This document shows positions 34,308 to 45,665 of a stretch of DNA of 64,000 bases, piece after piece. The notes beneath the pieces were generated by a model, which saw nothing but the letters and a program-made list of their open reading frames with translations, was not told the origin of the DNA and did not search any database. Location of the stretch: assembly GCF_029543105.1 (NCBI RefSeq), contig NZ_JARQXB010000003.1, positions 248,001 through 312,000 of the forward strand, written 5' to 3'. Numbering within the stretch: position 1 is the first letter of the stretch; each line of letters starts with the position of its first letter. Origin of the DNA: Stenotrophomonas sp. HITSZ_GD. GTDB taxonomy: Bacteria; Pseudomonadota; Gammaproteobacteria; Xanthomonadales; Xanthomonadaceae. Made by a program: the position numbers and the translations under genes.

Positions 34308-34559
34308 CTAACTGCTATAGATGCGGACGATCCACGCCCTCAGTCCAGCAGGTGTGCCACCGAAAGGACCGGAGAACCTTCCACCAATTGCCATGTTGTT
34401 GGCGGCCAGGGCTCCGCCGATACATCCGGCCAGCCCACCGGCGACGCCGCCAAAGCCAGTGCCTATCGCTCCGCCTGCGGCGCAGCCGACAGTTTCGCGA
34501 GATACCCCGTTGATTGCGCCGCACACCTGCGCGATTTCGCATTCGGACAACACTCTCAT
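34308..34559 (-). CDS. Bacteriocin-like (microcin/class IIb type) precursor peptide
   Basis: 83 residues. The N-terminal 15 residues match a double-glycine-type leader ('MRVLSECEIAQVCGA', with E-I-x-x-V-x-G-A), which C39 peptidase transporters cleave after GG or GA. The core is rich in glycine zippers ('GCAAGGAIGTGFGGVAGGLA'), with Cys26 and Cys46 that could pair, and an aromatic/basic C-terminus ending 'RIYSS'. AAAGGA precedes the ATG by seven bases. No transporter is present in the window. Product and target are inferred from architecture. Confidence 0.65.
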   Translation of the reverse strand: MRVLSECEIAQVCGAINGVSRETVGCAAGGAIGTGFGGVAGGLAGCIGGALAANNMAIGGRFSGPFGGTPAGLRAWIVRIYSS

Positions 34560-34729
34560 GATCTTTCCTTTTAATCGCCAGCAATCTTCTGGCTTTTCAA
34601 GGAAAGCCCCTTTTGATGCTCTCGACTATAAGAAAATTCGTTGGGGACATGCTGTTGTCAGAACTGCTGACGTTGACAGGAATGCGGCGTAAACATCTAC
34701 GCTTCGCCCTTCTTCCAACTTCAGATGAG

Positions 34730-36393
<1,664 letters not shown>

Positions 36394-36397
<4 letters not shown>

Positions 36398-37257
36398 GCG
36401 GGGTTCCTCGAAGACGAAGGCAAGGTGTTGTCGGTGTCGCGGGCGAACGCCAGGCATGCGCGCAGCACCTGGCACAGCACGGCGCGCAGCGGCACGGCGC
36501 GTTCGGGCAGCCAGGGCGAAGGCCAGTTGCCGGCGGCCACCGCATCGGGCTCGTGCATGTAGCCGCGGCAGGCCAGCTCCATCTGGATCGCATGCACCCC
36601 GTCGGCCGGCGCGCCGTAGTGGCGGGTGATCCAGCCGCCCTTGAAGCGGCCGTTGCGCACGTGGCCCATGCCGCTGGCAGCGCACAGGGCTTCGACCGCA
36701 TCGGTCAGCGCCGCATCGCAGCTGGCATCCATGTTCGTGCCGATGTTGAACTGCGGCAGCTGGCCCTCGAACAGGTGCGGAATGTGCGAGCGGATCGAAT
36801 GCGCGTCGTACACCACCACGCGCGGATGGATCGCACGCAGGCGCTGGATTTCCGCGCGCAGCGTGGCGTGGTACGGGTCGAACCACTTCTGGCGGCGCTC
36901 GGCGATTTCGGCCTCGTCCGGCGCCTGCCCCTCGCGGTACAGCGGCTCGTTGTCGAAGGTGGTCAGCGGACACAGGCCGGTGGTGTTCTGCCCCGGATAC
37001 AGCGACACGCCGCTGGGGTCGCGGTTGACGTCGATCACCGAGCGCGAGATGGACGTGCGCACGGTGGTGGCGCCGAGCGCCTCGGCGGCGAAGTCGTACA
37101 GGTGGTGCACCCACCAGTCTGTATCGCGCTGTGCCAGCCACGGGGTGGCATAGCGCTCGGTGAGTTCGGGCGGGAAGTCGCTGCCGGTATGCGGGAAGCT
37201 GATCAGCAGCGGCGCCTCGCCGCGGTGCACGGTCAACCAGTCGGGGAGGGCGTTCAT
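36394..37257 (-). CDS. hutG: N-formylglutamate deformylase
   Basis: 287 residues from ATG 37257, with CAGGAG upstream. Family motifs '[16 protein letters not shown]', '[13 protein letters not shown]' and '[13 protein letters not shown]' are present. It releases formate from N-formylglutamate, the last step of the five-step histidine route. Its presence with hutF shows that this organism uses the Pseudomonas-type pathway, not the formamide-releasing HutG arginase-like one. Confidence 0.95.
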
Positions 37258-37276
37258 CGCGGGCTCCTGGCGGGGA

Positions 37277-38815
37277 TCATTCGCCGCAGACATCGGGCAG
37301 TGCCACGCCGGCGGCGGCCGCCAGCGCGCCGGCGCGCACCAGCGCGGTGGCGGCGAGCATGTCCGGGTGGAAATGGCGGTCTTCCTGCAGCATCGGCACC
37401 TGCGCGCGCAGCAGCGCACGCGCCGCCTCCAGCGCCGTGCTGGAGCGCAGAGGGGCGTGGAAGTCGCAGCCCTGCGCAGCGGCGAGCAGTTCGATGCCCA
37501 CCACGTGCGCGGCATTGGCGGCCATCTCCAGCAGGCGGCGCGCGCCATGCGCGGCCATCGAGACGTGGTCTTCCTGGTTGGCCGAGGTCGGGATCGAATC
37601 CACGCTGGCCGGGTAGGCGCGCTGCTTGTTCTCCGACACCAGCGCCGCGGCGGTGACCTGCGGGATCATGAAGCCCGAGTTGAGGCCGGGCTTGGGCGTG
37701 AGGAACGCGGGCAAGCCGGACAACGCCGGATCCACCAGCATCGCGGTGCGGCGCTCGCTGATCGAGCCGATCTCGCACACCGCCAACGCCAGCATGTCGG
37801 CGGCGAAGGCCACCGGCTCGGCGTGGAAGTTGCCGCCGCTCAGCGCCTCGCCGGTGTCGGTGAACACCAGCGGGTTGTCGGAGACGCCATTGGCCTCGGT
37901 TTCCAGCGTGGCGGCGGCCTGGCGCATCACGTCCAGCGCCGCGCCCATCACCTGCGGCTGGCAGCGCAGGCAGTACGGGTCCTGCACGCGCACATCGCCC
38001 AGGCGGTGTGATTCGCGGATTTCCGAGCCGGTCATCAGCGCGCGCAAGGCCTGCGCGGTGGCGATCTGGCCGGGCTGGCGGCGCAACGCGTGGATGCGCG
38101 GGTCGAACGGCGTGTCCGAGCCCTTGGCCGCTTCCACCGACAGCGCGCCGGCGACCAACGCGGCGGAAAATACGGTCTGGATCTCGAACAGGCCCGCCAG
38201 CGCGTAGGCGGTCGAATACTGCGTACCGTTGAGCAGCGCCAGGCCTTCCTTCGCGCCGAGCACGATCGGCTGCAGGCCTGCACGTGCCAGCGCTTCGGTG
38301 GCCGGCAGGCGCTCATCGCCGACGAAGGCCTCGCCCACGCCGATCATCACCGCCGCCATGTGCGACAGCGGCGCCAGGTCGCCCGAGGCGCCCACCGAGC
38401 CCTGGCACGGCACGACCGGAATCACGTCGTGCACCAGCAGCGCTTCCAGCAGCGCCAGCGTGGCCGGCTGGATGCCCGAGGCGCCCTGCGCCAGGCTGGT
38501 GAGCTTGAGCGCGAGCATCAGCCGCACCACCGCGCGCGGCATTGGCTCGCCCACGCCGGCGGCATGCGAGAGCACGATGTTGCGTTGGAGCTGGGCCAGG
38601 TCGGCATCGGCGATGCGCACGCTGGCGAGCTTGCCGAAGCCGGTGTTGATGCCGTAGACCGGCTCGCCGCGCGCGACGATCTGTGCCACGGCCTGCGCGC
38701 TGCGTTCGACCGCGGCCAGCGCGGCGGGGTCCAGGCGCACGTCGGCGCCGTGGTAAAGCGCGCGCCACTGCGCGAGGGTGACCGCGCCGGGGCGCAGCAC
38801 GAGGGGGGAACTCAT
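37277..38815 (-). CDS. hutH: Histidine ammonia-lyase
   Basis: 512 residues from ATG 38815. The Ala143-Ser144-Gly145 triplet in '[12 protein letters not shown]' forms the MIO cofactor, and '[13 protein letters not shown]' carries the catalytic Tyr. It deaminates histidine to urocanate. It overlaps hutI (ATGA) and is followed by hutG after 19 bases. Confidence 0.97.
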   Translation of the reverse strand: MSSPLVLRPGAVTLAQWRALYHGADVRLDPAALAAVERSAQAVAQIVARGEPVYGINTGFGKLASVRIADADLAQLQRNIVLSHAAGVGEPMPRAVVRLMLALKLTSLAQGASGIQPATLALLEALLVHDVIPVVPCQGSVGASGDLAPLSHMAAVMIGVGEAFVGDERLPATEALARAGLQPIVLGAKEGLALLNGTQYSTAYALAGLFEIQTVFSAALVAGALSVEAAKGSDTPFDPRIHALRRQPGQIATAQALRALMTGSEIRESHRLGDVRVQDPYCLRCQPQVMGAALDVMRQAAATLETEANGVSDNPLVFTDTGEALSGGNFHAEPVAFAADMLALAVCEIGSISERRTAMLVDPALSGLPAFLTPKPGLNSGFMIPQVTAAALVSENKQRAYPASVDSIPTSANQEDHVSMAAHGARRLLEMAANAAHVVGIELLAAAQGCDFHAPLRSSTALEAARALLRAQVPMLQEDRHFHPDMLAATALVRAGALAAAAGVALPDVCGE

Positions 38816-40032
38816 CGATCTCTCCGGGAAGCGGTGGTGCGCCCGCGCCAGACGCGCGCGTGCAGCGGGTTGAAGCCCATGCGGTAGACCAGGTCGGCGG
38901 GCGCGTCGATGTCCCAGATCGCCAGGTCGCCGTCGAAGCCTTCGCGCAGCTGGCCCAGCCGCTGGCCCCGGCCGAGCGCGCGTGCGGCATGGCGGGTGAA
39001 GCCGGCGATGCACTCGTCCACCGTCATGCGGAACAGCGTGGCGGCCATGTTCATCGCCAGCAGCGGGCTGGTGAGCGGCGAGGTGCCGGGGTTGCAGTCG
39101 GTGGCCAGCGCCAGTGGCACGCCGGCCGCGCGCAGGGCGTCCAGCGGCGGCACGAGCGTGTCGCGGGTGAAATAGAACGCGCCGGGCAGCAGCACGGCGA
39201 CGGTGCCGGCGGCGGCCATCGCGGCCACGCCGTCGGCGTCCAGGTGCTCGATGTGGTCGGCCGACAGCGCGCCGTGGCGCGCGGCCAGCGCCGCGCCATG
39301 CTGGTTGCTCAGCTGCTCGGCGTGGATCTTGATCGCCAGCCCGTGCGTGCGCGCCGCCGCGAACACCTGTTCGGCCTGCGCCGGCGAGAAGGCGATGTGC
39401 TCGCAGAACACGTCCACCGCTTCGGCCAGCCCTTCGGCGGCGATGGCGGGGATCATCCGCGTGCAGACCTCGTCGATGTACGCCTGCGCCTCCATCCCCG
39501 GCGGCACCGCGTGCGCGCCGAGGAAGGTGGGCGCCACTTCCACCGCACGCAGTTCGCCCAGGCGGCGCGCCACGCGCAGCTGGCGGCTTTCGTCTTCCAG
39601 GGTGAGGCCGTAGCCGGATTTGATCTCGATCGTGGTCACGCCTTCGGCCAGCATCGCGCCCAGGCGCGGCAGCGAGGCCGCGATGAGCGCGTCCTCATCC
39701 GCCGCGCGGGTGGCGCGCACGGTGGAGACGATGCCGCCGCCGGCCTGTGCGATTTCCGCGTAGGTGGCGCCACGCAGTCGCTGCTCGAATTCGTGGGCGC
39801 GGTTGCCCGCGTAGACGAGATGGGTATGGCAGTCAATCAGGCCGGGGGTAATCCAGCGCCCGCCGCAGTCGATGCGTTCGGCGGCGTCGAAGGTGGGCGC
39901 GGCGGCCGCGGGTCCGGCATGCACGATGACGCCGTCGCGGCAGGCCACCACGCCATCGCGCACGATGCCCAGGCCGTCGTCTTCGGCCAGCGTGGCGAGG
40001 TGGGCGTTGTGCCAGAGCGTGTCGCAGTGCAT
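38812..40032 (-). CDS. hutI: Imidazolonepropionase
   Basis: 406 residues. Amidohydrolase metal ligands are visible: H-x-H in '[20 protein letters not shown]', His in '[15 protein letters not shown]', 'ADHIEHLD' and Asp in '[10 protein letters not shown]'. It opens imidazolonepropionate to formiminoglutamate. It is the first gene of the minus-strand hut operon, divergent from hutF across a 61-base region with a HutC-type operator. Confidence 0.97.
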   Translation of the reverse strand: MHCDTLWHNAHLATLAEDDGLGIVRDGVVACRDGVIVHAGPAAAAPTFDAAERIDCGGRWITPGLIDCHTHLVYAGNRAHEFEQRLRGATYAEIAQAGGGIVSTVRATRAADEDALIAASLPRLGAMLAEGVTTIEIKSGYGLTLEDESRQLRVARRLGELRAVEVAPTFLGAHAVPPGMEAQAYIDEVCTRMIPAIAAEGLAEAVDVFCEHIAFSPAQAEQVFAAARTHGLAIKIHAEQLSNQHGAALAARHGALSADHIEHLDADGVAAMAAAGTVAVLLPGAFYFTRDTLVPPLDALRAAGVPLALATDCNPGTSPLTSPLLAMNMAATLFRMTVDECIAGFTRHAARALGRGQRLGQLREGFDGDLAIWDIDAPADLVYRMGFNPLHARVWRGRTTASRRDR

Positions 40033-40054
40033 GGTGTGCGCCGGGCTGATCTGA

Positions 40055-40069
40055 TATGTCTATACAATA
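40055..40069. promoter_or_regulatory. Putative HutC operator between hutI and hutF
   Basis: TATGTCTATACAATA lies midway between the divergent starts. The core TGTCTATACA resembles the TGTATATACA-type sites bound by HutC in other gammaproteobacteria and is nearly palindromic. It overlaps likely -10 elements for both directions (TACAAT for hutF), so one repressor dimer could control both operons, with urocanate as inducer. Confidence 0.6.
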
Positions 40070-40093
40070 GAAGCCGGCGAAGGAGGGTGTCCA

Positions 40094-41482
40094 GTGGCGG
40101 CGCAGCAAAACTCCAACGAAGCGTCCCGGGGCCTGTGGGCCGAGCATGCGCTGCTGCCGCAAGGCTGGGCGCGCGCGGTGCGGCTGGTGTCGGCGGGCGG
40201 GCGCTGGGAATCGGTCGCGGCCGGTGTGCCGGCGCAACCGGGCGACGAGCGCCTGGGCGTCGTCGTGCCGGGCCTGGGCAACCTGCACAGCCATGCGTTC
40301 CAGCGCGGCATGGCCGGGCTCACCGAGATCGGGGACCACGGCGGCGACAGCTTCTGGAGCTGGCGCGAGTTGATGTACCGCTTCCTGGCGCACCTGGACG
40401 CGGACAGCTTCCAGGCCATCGCCGAGCTGGCCTACATCGAGATGCTCGAAGCCGGCTTCACCCGCGTGGGCGAATTCCACTACCTGCACCACGACGCCGA
40501 AGGCCGCGCGCATGCCGACCCGGCCGAGATGTCCGCGCGCGTGGCCGCCGCCGCGCAGGCCAGCGGCATCGGGCTGACGTTGTTGCCGGTGTTCTACGCG
40601 CATGCGGATTTCGGCGGCGCGCCGCCAAACCCGGCGCAGCGCCGCCTGATCCACGACGTGGACGGCTTCGCGCGGCTGCTGGAAGGTTGCCGCCACGCGT
40701 TGGCGCCGTTGCCCGATGCCGTGCTCGGCATCGCGCCGCACAGCCTGCGCGCGGTGACGCCCGATGAGCTGTCCGCGCTGCTGCCGCTCAACGACGGCCC
40801 GGTGCACATCCACATCGCCGAGCAGACGCGCGAGGTGGAAGCCAGCGTGGCGTGGTCCGGCCTGCGTCCGGTGCAGTGGCTGCTGGCCCACGCACCGGTC
40901 GATGCGCGCTGGTGCCTGGTGCACGCCACGCACGTCACCGCGCAGGAGTGGCAGGGCGTGGTCGCGCGCGAGGCGGTGGTGGGCTTGTGCCCGATCACCG
41001 AGGCCAACCTCGGCGACGGGCTGTTCCCGATGCGCGATTTCGCCGCTGCCGGCGGGCGCTTCGGCGTGGGCTCCGATTCCAACGTGCTGATCGATGCGGC
41101 CGAGGAGCTGCGCCTGCTCGAATACGGCCAGCGCCTGGCACTGCGCGGCCGCAACGTGCTGGCGCGCGAGGGCGCTTCCAGCGGCCGCTGGTTGTTCGCG
41201 CAGGCGCTCGACGGCGCGGCGCAGGCGCTGGGCGTGCAGGCGGGGCTGGCCACGGGGCGGCCGGCCGAACTGGTCGAACTGGACACCACGCATCCGGCAC
41301 TCGCCATGCGCGAAGGCGATGCCTGGCTGGACAGCTGGATCTTCGCCGCGCGCGGCGGTGCCGTGCGTTCGGTATGGCGCGACGGCCGCGCGCTGGTGCG
41401 CGACGGCCGCCACGTGGCGCGCGAACGCATCGCCGCGCGCTACGCGCAGGTGCTCAAGGCACTGTTGGGCGCGTCGGCGTGA
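40094..41482 (+). CDS. hutF: Formimidoylglutamate deiminase
   Basis: 462 residues from GTG 40094, six bases after GGAGGG. Amidohydrolase motifs 'PGLGNLHSHAFQRGMAG', 'VHIHIAEQTREVEASV' and 'GRFGVGSDSNVLID' match HutF. It converts formiminoglutamate to formylglutamate with release of ammonia, the substrate for HutG. Its stop overlaps hutC (GTGA). Confidence 0.96.
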   Translation: MAAQQNSNEASRGLWAEHALLPQGWARAVRLVSAGGRWESVAAGVPAQPGDERLGVVVPGLGNLHSHAFQRGMAGLTEIGDHGGDSFWSWRELMYRFLAHLDADSFQAIAELAYIEMLEAGFTRVGEFHYLHHDAEGRAHADPAEMSARVAAAAQASGIGLTLLPVFYAHADFGGAPPNPAQRRLIHDVDGFARLLEGCRHALAPLPDAVLGIAPHSLRAVTPDELSALLPLNDGPVHIHIAEQTREVEASVAWSGLRPVQWLLAHAPVDARWCLVHATHVTAQEWQGVVAREAVVGLCPITEANLGDGLFPMRDFAAAGGRFGVGSDSNVLIDAAEELRLLEYGQRLALRGRNVLAREGASSGRWLFAQALDGAAQALGVQAGLATGRPAELVELDTTHPALAMREGDAWLDSWIFAARGGAVRSVWRDGRALVRDGRHVARERIAARYAQVLKALLGASA

Positions 41483-42216
41483 GCGACGCCGTCGCCAGCG
41501 TCGCGGCCTCGCTGCACCAGCGCATCCGCGACGACATCCAGGGCCGCATCCTGCGCGGCGAGTGGGCGCCCGGCCACCGCGTGCCGAGCGAGCACGAACT
41601 GATGGCCGAATACGCCTGCTCGCGCATGACGGTGAACAAGGCGCTGACCCAACTCGCCAGCGCCGGGTTGATCGAGCGCCGCCGCCGCGCGGGCAGCTTC
41701 GTGGCGCGGCCGCATCCGCACCTGGAGCAGGTGGCGCTGCAGATTCCCGATATCGAGGCGCAGGTCACCGAGCGCGGCTTCGCCTATCGCTTCGAACTGC
41801 TGCAGCGGCAGCTGCGCGCGCCGCGCGCCGGGCAGGCAGAGGAGCGTGCGCTGGCCGAAGGCGGGCGCGTGCTGGCGCTGGACAGCCGGCACCTGGCCGA
41901 CGGCCGGCCTTTCGCGCTGGAACAACGCTTGATCGACCCGCGCGCGGTGCCCGCCGCCATCGAACAGGATTTCGCCGCGCAGGCGCCGGGCAGCTGGCTG
42001 CTGCGGCATGTGCCGTGGACCCGCGCCGAGCACCGCATCAGCGCGATCAACGCCGACGCGGCGCAAGCACGGCTGCTTGACGTGCCCGAAGCCACCGCCT
42101 GCCTGGTGATCGAACGGCGTACATGGCGCGACGATCAACCGGTGACGTGGGTGCGCCAGGTATTCCTGGGCAGCTTCTACGACCTGGTCGCGCGTTTTTC
42201 GCCCGGCCTGCGCTGA
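41479..42216 (+). CDS. hutC: HutC, GntR-family histidine utilisation repressor
   Basis: 245 residues from GTG 41479. The N-terminal winged helix ('GHRVPSEHELMAEYACSRMT', 'IERRRRAGSFVARP') is followed by a UTRA ligand domain, ending 'VTWVRQVFLGSFYDLVARF'. HutC proteins repress hut genes and release DNA on binding urocanate. Cotranscribed with hutF, which gives autoregulation through the operator at 40055. Confidence 0.94.
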   Translation: MSDAVASVAASLHQRIRDDIQGRILRGEWAPGHRVPSEHELMAEYACSRMTVNKALTQLASAGLIERRRRAGSFVARPHPHLEQVALQIPDIEAQVTERGFAYRFELLQRQLRAPRAGQAEERALAEGGRVLALDSRHLADGRPFALEQRLIDPRAVPAAIEQDFAAQAPGSWLLRHVPWTRAEHRISAINADAAQARLLDVPEATACLVIERRTWRDDQPVTWVRQVFLGSFYDLVARFSPGLR

Positions 42217-42237
42217 GCGCTGCGCGCGCGCCCCGCC

Positions 42238-42513
42238 TCAGCCCGCGTCGGGGGCGACGAAGCCGGCCGGCTTTTCCGCATCGCGGGCGAACAGGAACTT
42301 CTGCAGTTCGCCTTCCAGGAACGCACGGTGCGCCGGGTCGCGCGGCGACAGGCGGTTCTCGTTGATCAGCATGGTCTGGTGCGCCAGCCACGCGGCCCAC
42401 GCCTCCTGGCTGATCTCGGCGAACACGCGCTGGCCGATCGGGCCGGGATACGGCACGAAGGCCAGGCCGGGCGCTTCGCGCTGGAGGTAATGGCAGAACA
42501 CGGTACGGGACAT
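42238..42513 (-). CDS. yggX: Oxidative damage protection protein YggX
   Basis: 91 residues from ATG 42513. It starts '[19 protein letters not shown]' with the conserved Cys7 and carries '[20 protein letters not shown]', both typical of YggX, an iron-trafficking protein that protects Fe-S clusters. It lies five bases after mutY, the same pairing as in E. coli; MutY is an Fe-S enzyme. Confidence 0.96.
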   Translation of the reverse strand: MSRTVFCHYLQREAPGLAFVPYPGPIGQRVFAEISQEAWAAWLAHQTMLINENRLSPRDPAHRAFLEGELQKFLFARDAEKPAGFVAPDAG

Positions 42514-42518
42514 GGCGG

Positions 42519-43565
42519 TCAGGGGCCCAGGAGTTTGCGGATCGGCGCGGGCAAGCCCAGCGCGGCGAGGTCGCCGGGGGCGACCCAGCGCAGGTCGGCA
42601 TTGTCGCGCACCGCGTCGCCGGGGGCGACCGGGGCGATAGCCAGCGGCTGCATGTGCAGGCGGAAATGGGTGAACACGTGGACAAGGTCCGGCAGGCTTT
42701 CGGCGGCATCGAAATCGCCGCGCACGTGCTGCTCGAACCACGCGCGCGCACCGGCGAGGTCGTCGGCCTGCGGCAGCGACCACAGCGAGGACCAGATGCC
42801 GGTCGGCGGGCGCTTGTGCATCAGCAGTTCGCCACGCGCGTTGCGCAGCAGCAGGAATACCGCCGAGCGTTCGGGCACCGCCTTGCCCGGCTTGGGCGTG
42901 GGCAGCGCATCGGTGCGGCCTTCGCGGCGGGCCACGCAATCGTCCTGCAGGGGGCACAGCGCGCACGCAGGCCTGGCGCGCGTGCACAGGGTGGCGCCGA
43001 AATCCATCTGCGCCTGCGTGTAGTCGGCGAGGCGGCCGGCCGGCACGGTGTCCACGTGCGCCTGCGCGAGTGCCCACAGCTGGCGTTCGATCGCCGGCAG
43101 GCCGGGAAAACCTTCCACGCCGTGGAAACGCGCGAGCACGCGCTTGACGTTGCCATCGAGGATGGGGAAGCGGTCGTTCCAGGCCTGGCTGAGGATTGCG
43201 CCGGCGGTACTGCGGCCGATGCCCGGCAGCGCATGCAGCGCGTCGAAATCCCGCGGCAACTCGCCGCCATGCAATTCAACGCAGCGCCGGGCCGCCGCAT
43301 GCAGGTTGCGCGCGCGGGCGTAGTAGCCCAGGCCGGCCCACTGCGCCATGACGGCGTCGTCGGAGGCGGCGGCCAGGTCGGGCAGGGTGGGGAAATGCTG
43401 CAGGAAGCGCGCGAAATACGGGATCACCGTGGCGACCTGCGTCTGCTGCAGCATGATTTCCGACAGCCACACCCGGTACGGCGTGCGCGGGTGCTGCCAG
43501 GGCAGGTCATGGCGGCCGTGGCGGTCGAACCAGGCCAGCAGGCGGTGGCTGTAGGCGTCCGGCAT
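42519..43565 (-). CDS. mutY: A/G-specific adenine glycosylase MutY
   Basis: 348 residues from ATG 43565. Helix-hairpin-helix '[17 protein letters not shown]', catalytic Glu in '[14 protein letters not shown]', Asp in '[14 protein letters not shown]', the four-cysteine Fe-S loop ('[17 protein letters not shown]'), and a C-terminal NUDIX-like domain for 8-oxoG recognition. It removes A opposite 8-oxoG. It starts 38 bases downstream of ftsY. Confidence 0.96.
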   Translation of the reverse strand: MPDAYSHRLLAWFDRHGRHDLPWQHPRTPYRVWLSEIMLQQTQVATVIPYFARFLQHFPTLPDLAAASDDAVMAQWAGLGYYARARNLHAAARRCVELHGGELPRDFDALHALPGIGRSTAGAILSQAWNDRFPILDGNVKRVLARFHGVEGFPGLPAIERQLWALAQAHVDTVPAGRLADYTQAQMDFGATLCTRARPACALCPLQDDCVARREGRTDALPTPKPGKAVPERSAVFLLLRNARGELLMHKRPPTGIWSSLWSLPQADDLAGARAWFEQHVRGDFDAAESLPDLVHVFTHFRLHMQPLAIAPVAPGDAVRDNADLRWVAPGDLAALGLPAPIRKLLGP

Positions 43566-43603
43566 GCGGTGCGCGTCCCCGCGCGGCGGCGGGGACGGGG
43601 CGG

Positions 43604-44887
43604 TCAGGCGCCCAGCGCCTCGGGCAGCAGCGCGTCGACGAACGCTTCCGGGTCGAACACGCGCAGGTCTTCCGGGCGCTCGCCGATGCCGGCGAAACGG
43701 ATCGGAATGCCGAACTCGCGTGCCAGCGCGAACACCACGCCGCCCTTGGCGGTGCCATCGAGCTTGGTCACCACCAGGCCGGTCACGCCGACCGCGGCAT
43801 GGAACTGGCGCAGCTGAGAAAGCGCGTTCTGGCCGGTGGTGCCGTCGATGACCATCAGCACTTCGTGCGGCGCGGTCGGATCGACCTTGCCGAGCACGCG
43901 GCGGATCTTGCCCAGTTCGTTCATCAGGCCGGTCTGCGTATGCAGGCGGCCGGCGGTGTCGGCGATCAGCACGTCGGTGCCGCGCGCCTTGCCGGCTTGC
44001 AACGCGTCGAATGCCACCGAGGCGGCGTCGGCGTTCTGGCCCTGCGCGATCACGGTGACGCCGTTGCGCTGGCCCCACGCCTGCAGCTGGGCGACGGCGG
44101 CGGCGCGGAAGGTATCGCCGGCGGCCAGCATCAGGCCGTGGCCTTCGTCCTTGAAACGCTTGGCGAGCTTGCCGATGGTGGTGGTCTTGCCGACGCCGTT
44201 GACGCCCACGGTGAGCACCACGAACGGCTTGGCCGCGCGATCGATCACCAGCGGCTGCGAGACCGGGCGCAGCATGCCGATCAACTCGGCGCGCAGCGCG
44301 GCCAGCAGCGCCGGCGCATCGGCGAACTCGCGCGACTTCATGCGCTTGCGCAGGCCCTCGACCAATGCGGTGGTGGCCGGCACGCCGACGTCGGCGGTGA
44401 TCAGCGCGGTTTCGATTTCGTCCAGCAGGTCGTCGTCCAGGCGCGGGTTGCGCGAGAACAGGCCACCGAAGCTGCGCGCGAAGCCGCTGTTGCGCAGGCG
44501 CTCGCGCCAACCCGGCTTGCCGGCCGCTGCCGGCACCGCGTCGTGCGCGCCGAGGTCGGCCATGTCGTTGGCCGGCGTCGCGGCGGGGGGTTCGACGGGC
44601 GCGGGCGGGGCGGCCGCGGGCACCGCGCCAGGCGTTTGGATACTGGCCTCGGCCGGGGCCACCGCAGTGGGCTCGGCGGCGGCGGGCGCGGCTTCCGCAG
44701 CCCCCGTGGCGGCCGCTGGCGCCTCCTGCGGCAGGGCCTGCACCAGCTCGGCCTCGGTCACCGTCTCGCTGGCCTGGGCCGGCGCCTGCGGGAACGCGGC
44801 GGCCAGCTCCTCGGCCGAGTAGTGCTGGGTGGCGGGCGCGTCCGGCGCGGCGTCCTGGGGCTTCTTGCGGCGGAAAATATTGAGCAT
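43604..44887 (-). CDS. ftsY: Signal recognition particle receptor FtsY
   Basis: 427 residues from ATG 44887. A long Ala/Pro/Glu-rich N-terminal A domain (about 1-130) precedes the NG GTPase: 'VLTVGVNGVGKTTTIGKLA', 'LIADTAGRLHTQTGL' and 'VVTKLDGTAKGGV'. It docks ribosome-SRP complexes at the inner membrane. An extension to 44923 lacks a ribosome site. Confidence 0.97.
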   Translation of the reverse strand: MLNIFRRKKPQDAAPDAPATQHYSAEELAAAFPQAPAQASETVTEAELVQALPQEAPAAATGAAEAAPAAAEPTAVAPAEASIQTPGAVPAAAPPAPVEPPAATPANDMADLGAHDAVPAAAGKPGWRERLRNSGFARSFGGLFSRNPRLDDDLLDEIETALITADVGVPATTALVEGLRKRMKSREFADAPALLAALRAELIGMLRPVSQPLVIDRAAKPFVVLTVGVNGVGKTTTIGKLAKRFKDEGHGLMLAAGDTFRAAAVAQLQAWGQRNGVTVIAQGQNADAASVAFDALQAGKARGTDVLIADTAGRLHTQTGLMNELGKIRRVLGKVDPTAPHEVLMVIDGTTGQNALSQLRQFHAAVGVTGLVVTKLDGTAKGGVVFALAREFGIPIRFAGIGERPEDLRVFDPEAFVDALLPEALGA

Positions 44888-45017
44888 TGGCGGGGGCTTC
44901 AAGACAGGTCGATATGCTAACACCCGGGGCCGTGGCGCCCGCGTGGACTCAAGTCCAGGCGCGCGCGGCCGCTACCGAGCGTGCAGGGCTGCCGTTCTGG
45001 GCGGCACGGAGGCGTAC

Positions 45018-45314
45018 ATGGACAGTCTGGGTATTTCGGCGTCGGGCATGCGGGTGGCGGCGTTGCGGCTGGAGGCGAGCGCGTCCAACGTGGCGCGCCT
45101 GCCGGTGGAAGGCAGCCCGCGCGTGGCGGTCAGCGCCACCGCCAGTGCCGGCGGCGGCGTGCAGGGCACGCTCACCGAAGCCGCGCCGGACGCCGGCGCG
45201 CCGGTGGGCGACCTGGTGGACGCCCGCGCCTCGGCGCTGGCCTTCGATGCCAACGCGCGGATGCTGAAGGCGAGTGATGAAAGCCTTGGGTTTTTGCTGG
45301 ATGTGATGGCGTGA
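45018..45314 (+). CDS. Orphan flagellar basal-body rod-like small protein
   Basis: 98 residues from ATG 45018, with CGGAGG upstream. The N-terminal 'SLGISASGMRVAALRLEASA' plus 'SNVAR' resembles the rod and hook protein start (S-G-M/L-x-A-x-x-x-R-L-x-x-x-A-N-N-x-A), and the end 'LKASDESLGFLLDVMA' the matching C-terminal helix, with only a short middle. No other flagellar gene is nearby. It may be a stand-alone relative or remnant of FlgB/FlgC; function unknown. Confidence 0.55.
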   Translation: MDSLGISASGMRVAALRLEASASNVARLPVEGSPRVAVSATASAGGGVQGTLTEAAPDAGAPVGDLVDARASALAFDANARMLKASDESLGFLLDVMA

Positions 45315-45420
45315 GGGGGGCGGGGGAGGCGTTGCCGGTGGCGGCGTCGCTGGCATGGAGGCTGGCTTTGCTGCTGGATCGCCGGTCCGCCCGCCGTCCG
45401 CGTGCCTTGCCGCCCGCATT

Positions 45421-45480
45421 GTAGGAGCGGCTTCAGCCGCGACTGCACCCTCTACGGGTCGCGGCTGAAGCCGCTCCTAC
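45421..45480. repeat. REP palindrome pair with GTAG ends
   Basis: GTAGGAGCGGCTTCAGCCGC plus GAC (45421-45443) is followed after 14 bases by its exact reverse complement (45458-45480). Each arm is itself a short hairpin (GCGGCTTCAGCCGC). GTAG-headed repeats of this kind (SMAG-like in Stenotrophomonas) are common in Xanthomonadales and are mobilised by RAYT transposases encoded elsewhere. Confidence 0.85.
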
Positions 45481-45622
45481 AACGGCAGGCAACGCGACAC
45501 CGAGGCGAGCAACGCACGACGCCCACGGCCAGCCACGCGACACCGAGCCTCCAGCCATCAACGCGAGACCGCGGCCCAAAGCGGGCGCCGCGTCACCTCG
45601 ACGATCAGCTGCCGCACCCTGC

Positions 45623-45655
45623 AAAAAAGAAGGGGCGACGCCGACCATCGCCCCT
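45623..45655 (-). terminator. Rho-independent terminator of htpG
   Basis: On the minus strand GGGGCGA-N9-TCGCCCC is followed by CTTCTTTTTT, 11 bases after the htpG stop. Stem, loop and T-run are all present. Confidence 0.85.
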
Positions 45656-45665
45656 CCCGCACCCA

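Larger units (their letters stand above)
30440..34700. mobile_element. AT-richer island between dxs and hutU
   Basis: The stretch is visibly richer in A/T than the flanking dxs and hut genes. It carries a serine recombinase, two ParB/RepB-like proteins and a bacteriocin-like pair, all on the minus strand. Ends are approximate: the left is between dxs (30421) and the last ParB stop (30581), the right between the bacteriocin leader and hutU (34730). I could not find convincing flanking repeats, as expected for a large serine recombinase with a very short crossover core. Confidence 0.6.
45315..45665. other. Intergenic region with REP element and htpG terminator
   Basis: 351 bases without a supported gene. 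It holds the REP palindrome at 45421-45480, two copies of ACGCGACACCGAG (near 45493 and 45536), and the htpG terminator at 45623-45655. The rest shows nothing recognisable. Confidence 0.6.
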
